Position numbers and translations under genes: made by a program. From NCBI RefSeq assembly GCF_019805165.1, contig NZ_RWIJ01000001.1, positions 478,081 to 542,080 of the forward strand: a stretch of DNA of 64,000 bases, in the 5' to 3' direction. Of this stretch, positions 26,167 to 33,871 are shown in pieces. This DNA comes from Azospirillum sp. 412522. Its GTDB lineage: Bacteria; Pseudomonadota; Alphaproteobacteria; Azospirillales; Azospirillaceae. Each line of letters begins with the position of its first letter. Positions within the stretch are counted from its first letter, which is position 1. Below the pieces are notes generated by a model that did not search any database, was not told the DNA's origin, and saw only the letters and a list, made by a program, of their open reading frames with translations.

Positions 26167-26865
26167 ATGTCCGCCATCGATACCGTCGTCGTCCCCATCC
26201 ACCGTGCCGGCTGGCCCTTCATCGCCGGTTTCGCCGTGGTCTCCCTGGTCCTCGGTCTCGCCGTCTGGGCGCCGCTCGGCTGGATCGGCCTCGTGCTCAC
26301 CCTCTGGTGCGCCTATTTCTTCCGCGATCCCGACCGCGTGACGCCGACGCGGCCCGGTCTGCTGGTCAGCCCGGCCGACGGGCGCGTCACCATGATCGTC
26401 CAGGCGGTTCCGCCGAAGGAACTGGGCATGGGCGACAAGGCGCTGACCCGCATCAGCGTCTTCCTCAATGTCTTCAACGTCCACGTCAACCGCGTGCCGG
26501 CCGACGGCACCATCGTGGCGGCCGAATACCACAAGGGCACCTTCGTCAATGCCGCGCTGGACAAGGCGAGCGACGAGAATGAGCGGATGGCCTTCCGCCA
26601 CCGCCTGCCCGACGGGCGCGAGATCGCCTATGTGCAGATCGCCGGGCTGGTGGCGCGCCGCATCCTGTGGTGGGTCAAGGCCGGGCAGGAGGTGAAGGCG
26701 GGCGAGCGCTTCGGCCTGATCCGCTTCGGCAGCCGCACCGACATCTACCTGCCCGACGGCGTCGCCCCGCTGGTCTGCGTCGGCCAGACCGCCATCGGCG
26801 GTGAGACGATCCTGGCCGACCTGAACGGCACCGAGCCGCAACGGCAGGGGGATGTGCGTCGATGA
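26167..26865 (+). CDS. psd: Phosphatidylserine decarboxylase (short type)
   Basis: Converts phosphatidylserine to phosphatidylethanolamine at the inner membrane. The proenzyme has 232 residues, the short alphaproteobacterial/archaeal-like form. Membrane helices lie at about 15-50, then [13 protein letters not shown] and [16 protein letters not shown]. The self-cleavage site GS lies in [12 protein letters not shown], where Ser becomes the pyruvoyl group. The start at 26167 is preferred over an upstream ATG at 26107. The stop overlaps pssA (ATGA), so consecutive enzymes of PE synthesis are coupled. Confidence 0.95.
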   Translation: MSAIDTVVVPIHRAGWPFIAGFAVVSLVLGLAVWAPLGWIGLVLTLWCAYFFRDPDRVTPTRPGLLVSPADGRVTMIVQAVPPKELGMGDKALTRISVFLNVFNVHVNRVPADGTIVAAEYHKGTFVNAALDKASDENERMAFRHRLPDGREIAYVQIAGLVARRILWWVKAGQEVKAGERFGLIRFGSRTDIYLPDGVAPLVCVGQTAIGGETILADLNGTEPQRQGDVRR

Positions 26866-27758
26866 AACGCCCGCCCATCTTCCGCCCGCACCGCGCCCGC
26901 CGTCCCGGCCGGCCGCACCCGAGGCTGAAAGGGCTGTCGATCAACCACCTGCTGCCGAACGTGCTGACGGTGCTGGCGCTCTGCTCCGGCCTGACCGCGA
27001 TCCGATTCGCCATGCAGGAGCGGTGGGAGCCGGCGGTCATTGCCATCGTCATCGCCGCCATCCTGGACGCGCTGGACGGCCGGATCGCCCGCCTGCTGAA
27101 CGGGCAGAGCAAGTTCGGCGCGGAACTGGACAGCCTGTCCGACGCCATCAGCTTTGGCGTTGCGCCGGCCTTCATGATGTATCTGTGGGGGCTGAACGGA
27201 GCCGGAAGCCTGGGCTGGATCGCCGCCATGGCCTATGCCGTGTGCTGCGCCCTGCGTCTGGCACGCTTCAACTCGCGTCTGGGCGTCATCGACCTGCCGC
27301 CTTGGGCCTACAACTACTTCACCGGCGTGCCGGCGCCGGCCGGTGCCGGCCTCGTGCTGCTGCCGATGATCCTGGGCTTCGAGGTCGGGCCTGAATTCCC
27401 CGGCCATCCGGCCGTCATCGTGCCTTGGACGCTGCTGATCGGCGGGCTGATGGTCAGCACCCTGCCGACCTTTTCCTTCAAGGGTGCACGGGTTCCGGCC
27501 CATTGGGTGGTGCCGGCGCTGGCCGGCGTCGGGCTGCTGGCGGCGATGATGGTCAGCCAGCCCTGGTGGACGCTGTCGATCGTCGGCACCGTCTACATGG
27601 TCAGCCTGCCATTCTCCATCGCCCAGTTCCGCAAGTTGCAACGGGCCGCGGAACTGATGCGCACGGAAATCGGCGAACCGGCGCCTGTGTCCCAGGAACC
27701 CGAGGTTCGGGTCTCTGAAGAAGTGGCGCCCGAGGAAGAGGCGCGGAAGCCGGTTTGA
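26862..27758 (+). CDS. pssA: CDP-diacylglycerol--serine O-phosphatidyltransferase
   Basis: Makes phosphatidylserine from CDP-diacylglycerol and serine. The integral membrane protein has 298 residues. The CDP-alcohol phosphotransferase motif D-x2-D-G-x2-A-R...G-x3-D-x3-D is present as [19 protein letters not shown] followed by [16 protein letters not shown]. The N terminus is Arg/Pro-rich and basic; the C-terminal tail is acidic ([17 protein letters not shown]) and longer than in many relatives. Coupled to psd and ended by a hairpin over its stop codon. Confidence 0.95.
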   Translation: MKRPPIFRPHRARRPGRPHPRLKGLSINHLLPNVLTVLALCSGLTAIRFAMQERWEPAVIAIVIAAILDALDGRIARLLNGQSKFGAELDSLSDAISFGVAPAFMMYLWGLNGAGSLGWIAAMAYAVCCALRLARFNSRLGVIDLPPWAYNYFTGVPAPAGAGLVLLPMILGFEVGPEFPGHPAVIVPWTLLIGGLMVSTLPTFSFKGARVPAHWVVPALAGVGLLAAMMVSQPWWTLSIVGTVYMVSLPFSIAQFRKLQRAAELMRTEIGEPAPVSQEPEVRVSEEVAPEEEARKPV

Positions 27759-27770
27759 CCGGCTTCCCCT
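27745..27770 (+). terminator. Hairpin over the pssA stop codon
   Basis: A 10-bp stem GGAAGCCGGT/ACCGGCTTCC (27745-27767), 3-nt loop containing the start of the TGA, followed by CCTTTCC. The T-tail is weak; it may terminate both convergent transcripts. Confidence 0.5.
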
Positions 27771-27774
27771 TTCC

Positions 27775-28152
27775 TCATTCCGCCGCCGCCAACTCCGGCA
27801 TCGGCTCGGCCTCCACCTTTGTGGCGGGCAGTTCGATGACCGTGACGCGCGTCACCATCGGGATCTGCCCCAGGCAGCGGCCGATATGATCGGATTCCGC
27901 TTGAGGCAGGTCGCCGACCTCCATGGCGATGTCGAGCATGCCGCCGGTCAGCCGGCTGTGCAGCGCCAGCGGGACCAGCCCACGTTTGGCGACATATTCC
28001 AGAACGCGGGGAAGGGCGCCGGGATCGGCATCCGCGGCCAGGGAGAAGACGACCCGACGGCCGGGTGCGGTGACCCGAGCATCCGGAACGGATGCGGAAG
28101 GGGCGTCCAAAGCGCTGGAGTTTCGGGCGCTGGTGTTCACGGTGAGGGACAT
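27775..28152 (-). CDS. Stand-alone ACT-domain protein (IlvM/IlvH-like)
   Basis: 125 residues. After a Ser/Ala-rich ~30-residue N terminus, one ACT-like fold is visible: RRVVFSLAADADPGALPRVL (strand and helix), YVAKRGLVPLALHSRL, MLDIAMEVGDLPQ, then a second helix (ESDHIGRCLGQIPMV) and a final strand TRVTVIEL. The pattern resembles the single ACT domain of small acetolactate synthase subunits. No ilvB-like catalytic subunit adjoins, so it may instead bind an amino acid as a regulator. It is preceded by a leader region described separately and appears monocistronic. Confidence 0.72.
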   Translation of the reverse strand: MSLTVNTSARNSSALDAPSASVPDARVTAPGRRVVFSLAADADPGALPRVLEYVAKRGLVPLALHSRLTGGMLDIAMEVGDLPQAESDHIGRCLGQIPMVTRVTVIELPATKVEAEPMPELAAAE

Positions 28153-28174
28153 GGCGTGATCGGCCTTCAGACGG

Positions 28175-28239
28175 TTCTGCGAAGTGGGCGAGCGAAATTC
28201 CCGGCTCTCAAAGGAGAACCGGGCCGCTAATTCGCAGAA
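28175..28239 (-). promoter_or_regulatory. Nested hairpin leader (possible attenuator) of the ACT gene
   Basis: On the minus-strand RNA a 10-bp hairpin (CCCGGUUCUC/GAGAGCCGGG with one U-G pair, loop CUUU; 28200-28223) is enclosed by a perfect 9-bp outer pair, TTCTGCGAA and TTCGCAGAA (28231-28239 and 28175-28183). The outer left arm overlaps Ile-Leu-Arg-Ile codons of the leader peptide; the inner hairpin overlaps its last codons and stop. The following AATTT is a poor terminator tail, so the control may act on translation rather than termination. Confidence 0.4.
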
Positions 28240-28264
28240 TGCCGTCGATGCGATGCACGTTCAT
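28208..28264 (-). CDS. Candidate leader peptide, 18 aa, rich in Ile/Leu/Val
   Basis: Encodes MNVHRIDGILRISGPVLL: eight of 18 residues are branched-chain. It starts exactly where the adjacent promoter would begin transcription (7 nt after the -10), so the mRNA would be leaderless, and no ribosome site precedes it. It ends 55 nt before the ACT gene, and its stop lies in a hairpin. A leaderless leader peptide is known for trpL in Sinorhizobium. Short frames occur by chance, so this remains a candidate. Confidence 0.4.
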   Translation of the reverse strand: MNVHRIDGILRISGPVLL

Positions 28265-28271
28265 GGAAGGC

Positions 28272-28300
28272 AGCCTAAGCGGCTCCGCGCCGTACGTCAA
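28272..28300 (-). promoter_or_regulatory. Putative promoter for the leader peptide and ACT gene
   Basis: On the minus strand TTGACG (28300-28295), 17-bp spacer, TAGGCT (28277-28272). The predicted start coincides with the A of the leader-peptide ATG at 28264. Confidence 0.45.
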
Positions 28301-28476
28301 CAGGGGTGGCCTCACCGAAAGATCGGCGACGTCGCGTTTGGGGGGCGCCGGTGGAGCCGGATCCCCCCTTGGTGGTGGCGAACCGTCACGTTCGGGCCGG
28401 GCAGGAACAAAGTCCACGGGGTGCCGTTGAGGTCCCGCTTGTCCGTTACAAAGGCTCCACCAGAAGGGAGAAGGCC

Positions 28477-28632
28477 ATGCTCGGCACAATTCTGCTCATC
28501 ATCCTGATTCTGATGCTCCTCGGTGCCGTCCCGGCCTGGCCGCACAGCCGCGGCTGGGGCTATGGTCCCAGCGGCATTCTTGGCGTGCTGCTGATCGTCC
28601 TGATCGTTCTGCTGCTGATGGGCAGGCTCTGA
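28477..28632 (+). CDS. DUF3309 family small hydrophobic protein
   Basis: 51 residues, almost all membrane: MLGTILLIILILMLLGAVPA, a conserved short loop WPHSRGWGYGPSGI, and a second helix ending LLLMGRL. This is the complete DUF3309 pattern. GGGAG lies 8 nt before the ATG. The family is widespread in proteobacteria with no assigned function; a role in envelope stress has been suggested by others only from context. Confidence 0.88.
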   Translation: MLGTILLIILILMLLGAVPAWPHSRGWGYGPSGILGVLLIVLIVLLLMGRL

Positions 28633-28640
28633 GCCGCGGC

Positions 28641-28886
28641 CTATCGGTTTGATGCGCGGCGGGGCCGGCGGAGCGCGAACATCAGCCATCCGACCGGCCC
28701 CAGCATCAGCACCATCACCAGCCATCCGGCACGTGGCCCGAAGGGACAGCGTGATCCGACCGGCGGGCGCCAGCTGCCGCCCCGGCGCGACACCGCCACA
28801 TGCAGCAGCGGCAGTCCGTAAAAAGCGATCAGGACCAGCCAAGGGATCGCGCCCCAGGGAATGACTGTGGAGAAATCAACGCTCAT
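28641..28886 (-). CDS. Small predicted membrane protein, 81 aa
   Basis: Not recognised. Two hydrophobic helices, AIPWLVLIAFYGLPLLHVAV and WLVMVLMLGPVGWLMFALRR, are joined by an Arg/Pro/Gly-rich loop, and the tail is basic. Convergent with the DUF3309 gene (8-bp gap). Layout is similar to short phospholipase-D-N-terminal-like membrane segments, but this is only a resemblance. Supported by compact helices and a clean fit between neighbours. Confidence 0.5.
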   Translation of the reverse strand: MSVDFSTVIPWGAIPWLVLIAFYGLPLLHVAVSRRGGSWRPPVGSRCPFGPRAGWLVMVLMLGPVGWLMFALRRPRRASNR

Positions 28887-28991
28887 CGATCGACGATAGC
28901 ATCATTCCCAACACCGTTGCGACCGATCGTCACGTCGCAATGCGAGTGGATGCAACCTCGGTTGCGTCCTGCACAGGGCAATGAGGTTGAA

Positions 28992-29024
28992 GCCGGCAAA
29001 GACTTTCGGCTAGGGTTTGCCGGC
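28992..29024. promoter_or_regulatory. Inverted repeat upstream of the CYTH gene
   Basis: Perfect 9-bp arms GCCGGCAAA (28992-29000) and TTTGCCGGC (29016-29024) separated by 15 bp, 23 bp before the CYTH start. TTGAAG just before it and CTAGGG between the arms form a weak promoter, so the dyad could be an operator or a 5' hairpin. Confidence 0.35.
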
Positions 29025-29047
29025 AAGTTCCTCCGAAGGGCCTAGCC

Positions 29048-29527
29048 ATGGCACTGGAAATCGAGCGACGCTTTCTCGTCCGCAAGGATGTCAGGCATCT
29101 CTGTCGGGATGGCGTCCGAATCCGCCAGGGATATCTGCCGTCCGATGGCATCAGCACCGTCCGTGTCCGCATCGCCGAGGGCCGGGCAACCCTGACCATC
29201 AAATCGCTGAAGCGCGGGGCCTGCCGGGACGAGGTGGAACACCCCCTGTCACTGGATTTTGCGTGTCGGCTTCTGCTGCATGGCTGTGAAGGCCGGGTGA
29301 TCGAGAAGACCCGCTATCGCCATTGCCAGGACGGCCTCTGCTGGGAGATCGACGTCTTCCACGGCGAGAACGCCGGCCTCGTCATCGCCGAGGTCGAATT
29401 GGACGCGCCAGACCAGACAGTTCCGCTGCCTGACTGGATCGGTGCGGAGGTCACCACGCTCCGCGCCTATGGCAACTCCTCCCTGTCGCGCGCACCGATC
29501 CGGCGCTGGTCGGCCGCCGCCGCTTGA
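29048..29527 (+). CDS. CYTH-domain protein (triphosphate tunnel metalloenzyme)
   Basis: 159 residues. The N terminus has the E-x-E-x-K-type signature as MALEIERRFLV, and the tunnel residues follow: Arg in RIRQGYLPSDG, RVRIAEGRATLTIKS, then Glu-rich strands CWEIDVFHGENAGLVIAEVE. Members hydrolyse inorganic triphosphate or other polyphosphates, or act as thiamine triphosphatases or adenylate cyclases (CyaB class). It is close to the short NE0496-like bacterial type, which prefers tripolyphosphate; the substrate here is inferred. Confidence 0.92.
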   Translation: MALEIERRFLVRKDVRHLCRDGVRIRQGYLPSDGISTVRVRIAEGRATLTIKSLKRGACRDEVEHPLSLDFACRLLLHGCEGRVIEKTRYRHCQDGLCWEIDVFHGENAGLVIAEVELDAPDQTVPLPDWIGAEVTTLRAYGNSSLSRAPIRRWSAAAA

Positions 29528-29737
29528 GTGCGCAAGTTCAGGCGTCGATCGGCAAGCGGCCTTTTTGCTAGAATCATTCCCGGGCCGCTGCTCGCGGCCG
29601 CGAAAAAGAGCAGGGCCTTAGCCTCTGTCCGGTGCTCTCGATGCCCGCCCCGGGGGCGAGTTGACGGTGTTCCCGCCGTGCTTCCATCTTTGCCCCGGAC
29701 CTGTTGGCGGGGATTTCGACGGTTGAGGCAGCGGAAC

Positions 29738-30012
29738 CTCCACTTTACGGACTTCAAAACACTGTCCAAACCTCTGTCGTCACCGGACACAATGCCGGCG
29801 ATGCCGTCATCGCATGCGCGGTCCATGTCATGACGCGGACGCTGCGCGACTGCGACACCTTCGGGCGATGGGGCAGGGAGGAGTTTCCGGCGATCCTTCC
29901 CAACAGGCCGGCTGACGAAGCTCGACAGGTCGCCGAAAGGAAACGGGGGGCTGTCGAGGCAAGCCGCTTTCCGGTTGTCGAGAGGAAGACCGTCAGCCTG
30001 GGCGTGGCGTAA
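29738..30012 (+). pseudogene. GGDEF (diguanylate cyclase) domain remnant
   Basis: One frame carries GHNAGDAVIACAVHVMTRTL, FGRWGREEFPAILP, ADEARQVAERKRGAVEASRF and KTVSLGVA, the ordered core of a GGDEF domain. The active-site loop reads GREEF instead of GG(D/E)EF. The usual upstream D-x-x-F-K segment appears in another frame (TDFKTLSK near 29745-29768), implying a frameshift. The frame stops right after the SLGVA strand, so the last part of the domain is gone. No full ORF precedes it. The remaining 29528-29737 shows nothing supported. Confidence 0.65.
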
Positions 30013-30030
30013 TCGGGTTGAGAGCCAGTA

Positions 30031-30116
30031 GAGTCTCGTGAATTTGATGCCGAACGCACGAGACTCCTGCCATTTGTGCGGTGATTGGATTCGCGCTTCA
30101 GGCGGTTCCGCCTGAA
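30031..30116. repeat. Paired intergenic palindromes, possible dispersed element
   Basis: A 10-bp inverted pair GAGTCTCGTG/CACGAGACTC (30031-30066, 16-nt loop) is followed by a 20-bp perfect palindrome TTCAGGCGGTTCCGCCTGAA (30097-30116), set inside partly complementary GCGCG-containing flanks. The second could fold at the 3' end of the chemoreceptor transcript, but no T-run follows on either strand. Confidence 0.4.
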
Positions 30117-30127
30117 CCGGTCGCGCT

Positions 30128-32533
30128 CTAAGCCGTTCGCACCTTGTTCAGGAAACCCTGGACCTCGCCGCGCAGGCGGTCGGCCTGGGTGGCAAGTGTG
30201 CGGCTGGCGTCGAGGACAGCATCGGCGGCCCCGCCGGTCTTGGTGGCGGCGGTGGTGACCTCGGCGATATTGCGCATCACCTGCTGAGTGCCTTCGGCCG
30301 CCTGCTGGACATTCTGGGCGATCTCGCGGGTGGCGCTGCCCTGCTGCTCCATTTCGTGGGCGATGTCGGTGACGGTCCCGCTGATGGCGGTCACCGCGTC
30401 GGAGATGGTGCGGATGGCATCCACCGCGCTGGTGGTGGCGGTCTGCATCTCCGCGACTTGGGCGGAGATCTCCTCGGTCGCCTTGGCGGTCTGTCCGGCG
30501 AGGTTCTTCACCTCGGTCGCCACGACGGCGAAGCCTTTGCCGGCTTCCCCGGCGCGAGCCGCCTCGATCGTCGCGTTGAGCGCCAGCAGGTTGGTCTGCT
30601 CGGCGATCTCGCCGATCAGGCCGACGACCTGACCGATCCGCTCGGCGGCATGCGACAGCCCTTCGACGATGCTGTTGGTCTGCACCGCCTTGTCGGCAGC
30701 GCCCGACGCTGTGGCGGAGCTGGCGTTGAGCTGGCGGGAGATTTCGGCGATGGAGGCCGACAGCTCCTCCGCGGCGGCGGCGACGGTCTGCACGTTGGCG
30801 GTCGCCTGTTGCGACGCGGTGGCGACGGCGGTGGACTTCGCGGTGGTCAAGGCCGCATCCGACGACATCTCCTGCGCGTCGCGACCCAGCGAACTGGCCG
30901 ATTCGGTCAGCGACATCACCACGCCCGACACCGCCTGTTCGAAGCCATTGGCGAACTCGTTCATCGTGCGGCGGCGGTCGGCGTCGATCTGGACGCGCAT
31001 CTCCTCGCGCTCGCGCTCCATCCGCCGCATCTCCAGGGCGTTTTCCTTGAAGATGGTCATGGCGGAGGCCATGTTGCGCAGCTCGTCCTTGCGGTCGCCG
31101 CCGGGGATGTCGACGCTCAGGTCGCCTTCGGCCAACCGGCCCATGGCGCCGGTCATCGCATGCAGCGGGTGGGTGATGGCGCGGTCGATGATCCAGGCCA
31201 TCAACGCCCCCAGGAGCAATGCCACCGCCGCCCCCACCGCGATTACCATCCCGGCGCTGGCGCGGCCGGCCTCGCGGTCTTCGCGCTGCAGGGTGACCAG
31301 CCGCCCGACCTGACCGCTGACCGCGGCGGACGCCTTGGCCATCGCCACCGATGCGTCGTGCTGCTTGGCGACGGCGGATGACAGCGCTGCGAATTCCGAG
31401 TCGAAAGCACGCGCAGCCTCGGTGATGGCGGCGATCAGCGCACGCCCCTCCCGGTCGACCAGAACGGCGCCGGCCTGTCCGGCAAGCTCCAGGATCTCCT
31501 TCACCGCCGCGGCCGCCGCAGTCTTGGCGTCGGTCGAGCCGGTCAGCAGGAAATCGCGCTGGGCCAGCATGGCCGACTGGGCGTCCTGCACCAGCCGCAT
31601 CGCCAGACCGCGCAGCATGACCGCCTCGTTCACCTCGCTCTGTGCGTATTTGGAGGCTTCGGTCAGGGCCTCGGTCACCATCGCCTGGTTCTTCTGCAAC
31701 TCCACGGCGCGTTCCTGTACCCCGCGCGCCGCCTCGTCCAGCCCGGTGGCCACGCCGGCCTCCGTCAGGGCGGTGATTCCCTTGCCACGCAAGGCTCGCA
31801 CGGTGTCGTGGTAGGCGCGGGCGTCGCCGGCGATCCGGGCGGCGGATTCCTCGTCATTGGTGCCGACAAGGTCCTTGGCGACGGTGTCGGTGATCTGCAC
31901 CAGCTCGTCCAGAGCCACCACGATCCGGTCCGCCAACGCTTCGTCGACATTGCGGCGCAAATCGCTCTGCTGACGCCGCACCTCCAGCACCTGCTCGATG
32001 ACGCGGTTCGCGCGTTCGGCCGTGTCCATGCTGTGGCGCAGTTCGGCATCGGCATCGCGCTTGCTGGCCATGTTCAGGTCATAGCGCTCCGATTGCTGCT
32101 TGCCGATCTTCTCTGCGATCTCGCGCAGCGCCCGGGCCCGCATCTCCATGCTGGCGGTGCGGGCGTGCGCCTCGCCGTCCTGGGCGACGAAATTGTTGAA
32201 GGCAGCGCGATAGCCGTCGATGCCGGACAGGACCTCGTCCAGCAGGCGGCGGCCTTCACCGTCGGTCAGGGCGGCACGGGTCTGCTGTGCCTCCGATTGC
32301 AAGGCGTCCAGCATGCCGGGAACGTTGGTCGCGGCCTTGGCGTCGCGTTCGGTGACGAAGCGCGCCTCCTCCAGCCGGACCGACTTCAGCCTTGTATCGA
32401 GGTCGGCGGTATGGGCCTCCAGACCGACCCGCTCGGCGTAGGTGCTCAGGCTGTTCCAGCCGACGAACGCCACGCCAACCGTCAGGAGCAGCACGGCGGC
32501 GAAGCCGAGCGCGATCCGCGTTCCGATCGTCAT
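30128..32533 (-). CDS. Methyl-accepting chemotaxis protein with long periplasmic helical sensor
   Basis: Chemoreceptor that controls CheA and flagellar rotation. The protein has 801 residues: TM1 at about 5-28, a ~390-residue all-helical, Gln/Ala-rich periplasmic region (helical-bimodular or PilJ-like, not Cache), TM2 about 428-451, HAMP to ~505, then the signalling domain. The conserved hairpin tip [20 protein letters not shown] is at about 640-660. The ATG at 32533 has GGGGAG upstream; a second ATG at 32557 is in frame. No CheB/R pentapeptide tail is seen. The ligand is unknown. Confidence 0.94.
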   Translation of the reverse strand: MTIGTRIALGFAAVLLLTVGVAFVGWNSLSTYAERVGLEAHTADLDTRLKSVRLEEARFVTERDAKAATNVPGMLDALQSEAQQTRAALTDGEGRRLLDEVLSGIDGYRAAFNNFVAQDGEAHARTASMEMRARALREIAEKIGKQQSERYDLNMASKRDADAELRHSMDTAERANRVIEQVLEVRRQQSDLRRNVDEALADRIVVALDELVQITDTVAKDLVGTNDEESAARIAGDARAYHDTVRALRGKGITALTEAGVATGLDEAARGVQERAVELQKNQAMVTEALTEASKYAQSEVNEAVMLRGLAMRLVQDAQSAMLAQRDFLLTGSTDAKTAAAAAVKEILELAGQAGAVLVDREGRALIAAITEAARAFDSEFAALSSAVAKQHDASVAMAKASAAVSGQVGRLVTLQREDREAGRASAGMVIAVGAAVALLLGALMAWIIDRAITHPLHAMTGAMGRLAEGDLSVDIPGGDRKDELRNMASAMTIFKENALEMRRMEREREEMRVQIDADRRRTMNEFANGFEQAVSGVVMSLTESASSLGRDAQEMSSDAALTTAKSTAVATASQQATANVQTVAAAAEELSASIAEISRQLNASSATASGAADKAVQTNSIVEGLSHAAERIGQVVGLIGEIAEQTNLLALNATIEAARAGEAGKGFAVVATEVKNLAGQTAKATEEISAQVAEMQTATTSAVDAIRTISDAVTAISGTVTDIAHEMEQQGSATREIAQNVQQAAEGTQQVMRNIAEVTTAATKTGGAADAVLDASRTLATQADRLRGEVQGFLNKVRTA

Positions 32534-32653
32534 GGATGATGGACTCCCCAATGGCATCGCCGATCTGGCGACGCTTTTCTTCCGATCATTGGGTCGATTG
32601 AACCACAGGACGCTTAACGCCCGGTTTGATTCAGGTCACGAAACCCACTTATT

Positions 32654-33871
32654 TCAGAAACGGTCCGGCATCCAGCACGGTGCGCCGCAGAATATGCGGT
32701 GCAAACGATCGATCATCTTTTCTTCACCATGCAGCAAACCTGCGCGCCACAAGGAGCGAGCGCTTGCATGCCCGGTGAACAGACTGGCGAAGGCGTCGAT
32801 GCGCATCTGTGCGGCGGGCTCGGCGACTTGCGCGGTTCTGGCGATGCTACCGACGGATTTGGCAACCTCAAGGTGATAAACCCCGCAATTGTCCGAAAAC
32901 AGGGGGTCGTCGATTTCGAAGACGGCCGACTCCTCCAATTCAGGCGGGTAGCCGCGGGCTTCCAAGGCGTGAACCGGGTCCAGCGGGCGGACAAGCCACT
33001 CCTCCCGCATGTCCAGCGTCACGCCGTCTCCAGCCAGGAGGGCAAGTGGATCGTCGGGACCACCCAGCCAGGTCACCCGATCGACCTGCGCCTGGAAGCC
33101 GGCCAGCAAGGTCATTGCCGGCCGTATCGCCTCGCTTGCCGGCAGGCAAAGATCGGCAACCGTGAGCCGCCGATCCTGTGGTGGCGTTATGGCGATATAG
33201 CCCGCTTCATTGCGGTAGAGGTCGGACTGCTCGCCATTCGGGCAGAGGGCATGTGTCCACATCGCTTCCGTCCGCTCCGGCAGACCGTTGCCATCGGCCA
33301 GCAGGGGCAGGCGCAGCGCCGCGAGCGGTTCGCCATCCAACGGATCTGCCGGACACAAGGGGGCCGCTTTGCCCGCTGCGGGATTCGCAGCGATGAAAGC
33401 CGCGGGCGGGGCGCTCCACTGGCAGGTGATGCCGCCCCGGCCATAGCCGAGGCGACGATAGAAGGGAAGGGTGGAGGGGCAGAGAACCGACAGAGCCGCT
33501 CCCGCGGCGCGTTCCTCCATCAGAAGCGCCCGCATCAGTGCGCTGCCGTGGCCGGTACCGCGCAGGGCAGGATCGACAGCCACCATGGCGACGGCCTGGA
33601 CCGGAACCGGGCGTCCGCCGAACCACTGTTTCATCGACCAATGCGCGGCACAGGCGGCGACGGTATGACCGCTTCCCTGGCGATGGAGAAGCCGCCGAAT
33701 GGTGCCCAGGCCAAAGAGCGCCGCGTGGTAGTCGAACAGGTCACGGGACTGGCCGAAGCCTAGCCGGGCCAGACGGGCGATGGCGCTCAACTCGTCGGGA
33801 TGAGCCGGACCGTAATCCGCCGGCGTAAAAGGCCGTCCATCGGGTGACCGTTCATCAGGCGATTCACGCAT
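32654..33871 (-). CDS. Eis-like GNAT N-acetyltransferase
   Basis: 405 residues. An N-terminal GNAT domain holds the acetyl-CoA loop VDPALRGTGHGSALMRALL (R/Q-x-x-G-x-G/A motif) and FYRRLGYGRGG. A second GNAT-like region and a C-terminal SCP2/sterol-carrier-like part (about 300-400) follow, the layout of the Eis family, whose mycobacterial member acetylates aminoglycosides and peptides. Substrate here is unknown. Its start overlaps the queG stop by 8 nt, making it the fifth gene of the queuosine operon. Confidence 0.85.
   Translation of the reverse strand: MRESPDERSPDGRPFTPADYGPAHPDELSAIARLARLGFGQSRDLFDYHAALFGLGTIRRLLHRQGSGHTVAACAAHWSMKQWFGGRPVPVQAVAMVAVDPALRGTGHGSALMRALLMEERAAGAALSVLCPSTLPFYRRLGYGRGGITCQWSAPPAAFIAANPAAGKAAPLCPADPLDGEPLAALRLPLLADGNGLPERTEAMWTHALCPNGEQSDLYRNEAGYIAITPPQDRRLTVADLCLPASEAIRPAMTLLAGFQAQVDRVTWLGGPDDPLALLAGDGVTLDMREEWLVRPLDPVHALEARGYPPELEESAVFEIDDPLFSDNCGVYHLEVAKSVGSIARTAQVAEPAAQMRIDAFASLFTGHASARSLWRAGLLHGEEKMIDRLHRIFCGAPCWMPDRF

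Noticed and set aside
28306..28476. N-terminal extension of the DUF3309 protein
   Set aside because: The upstream frame is open, but the extension is basic and unlike the family; the ATG at 28477 has a good ribosome site.
30031..30066. Inverted repeat as insertion-sequence ends
   Set aside because: No transposase frame, no target duplication; the spacing is only 16 nt. Treated as hairpin.
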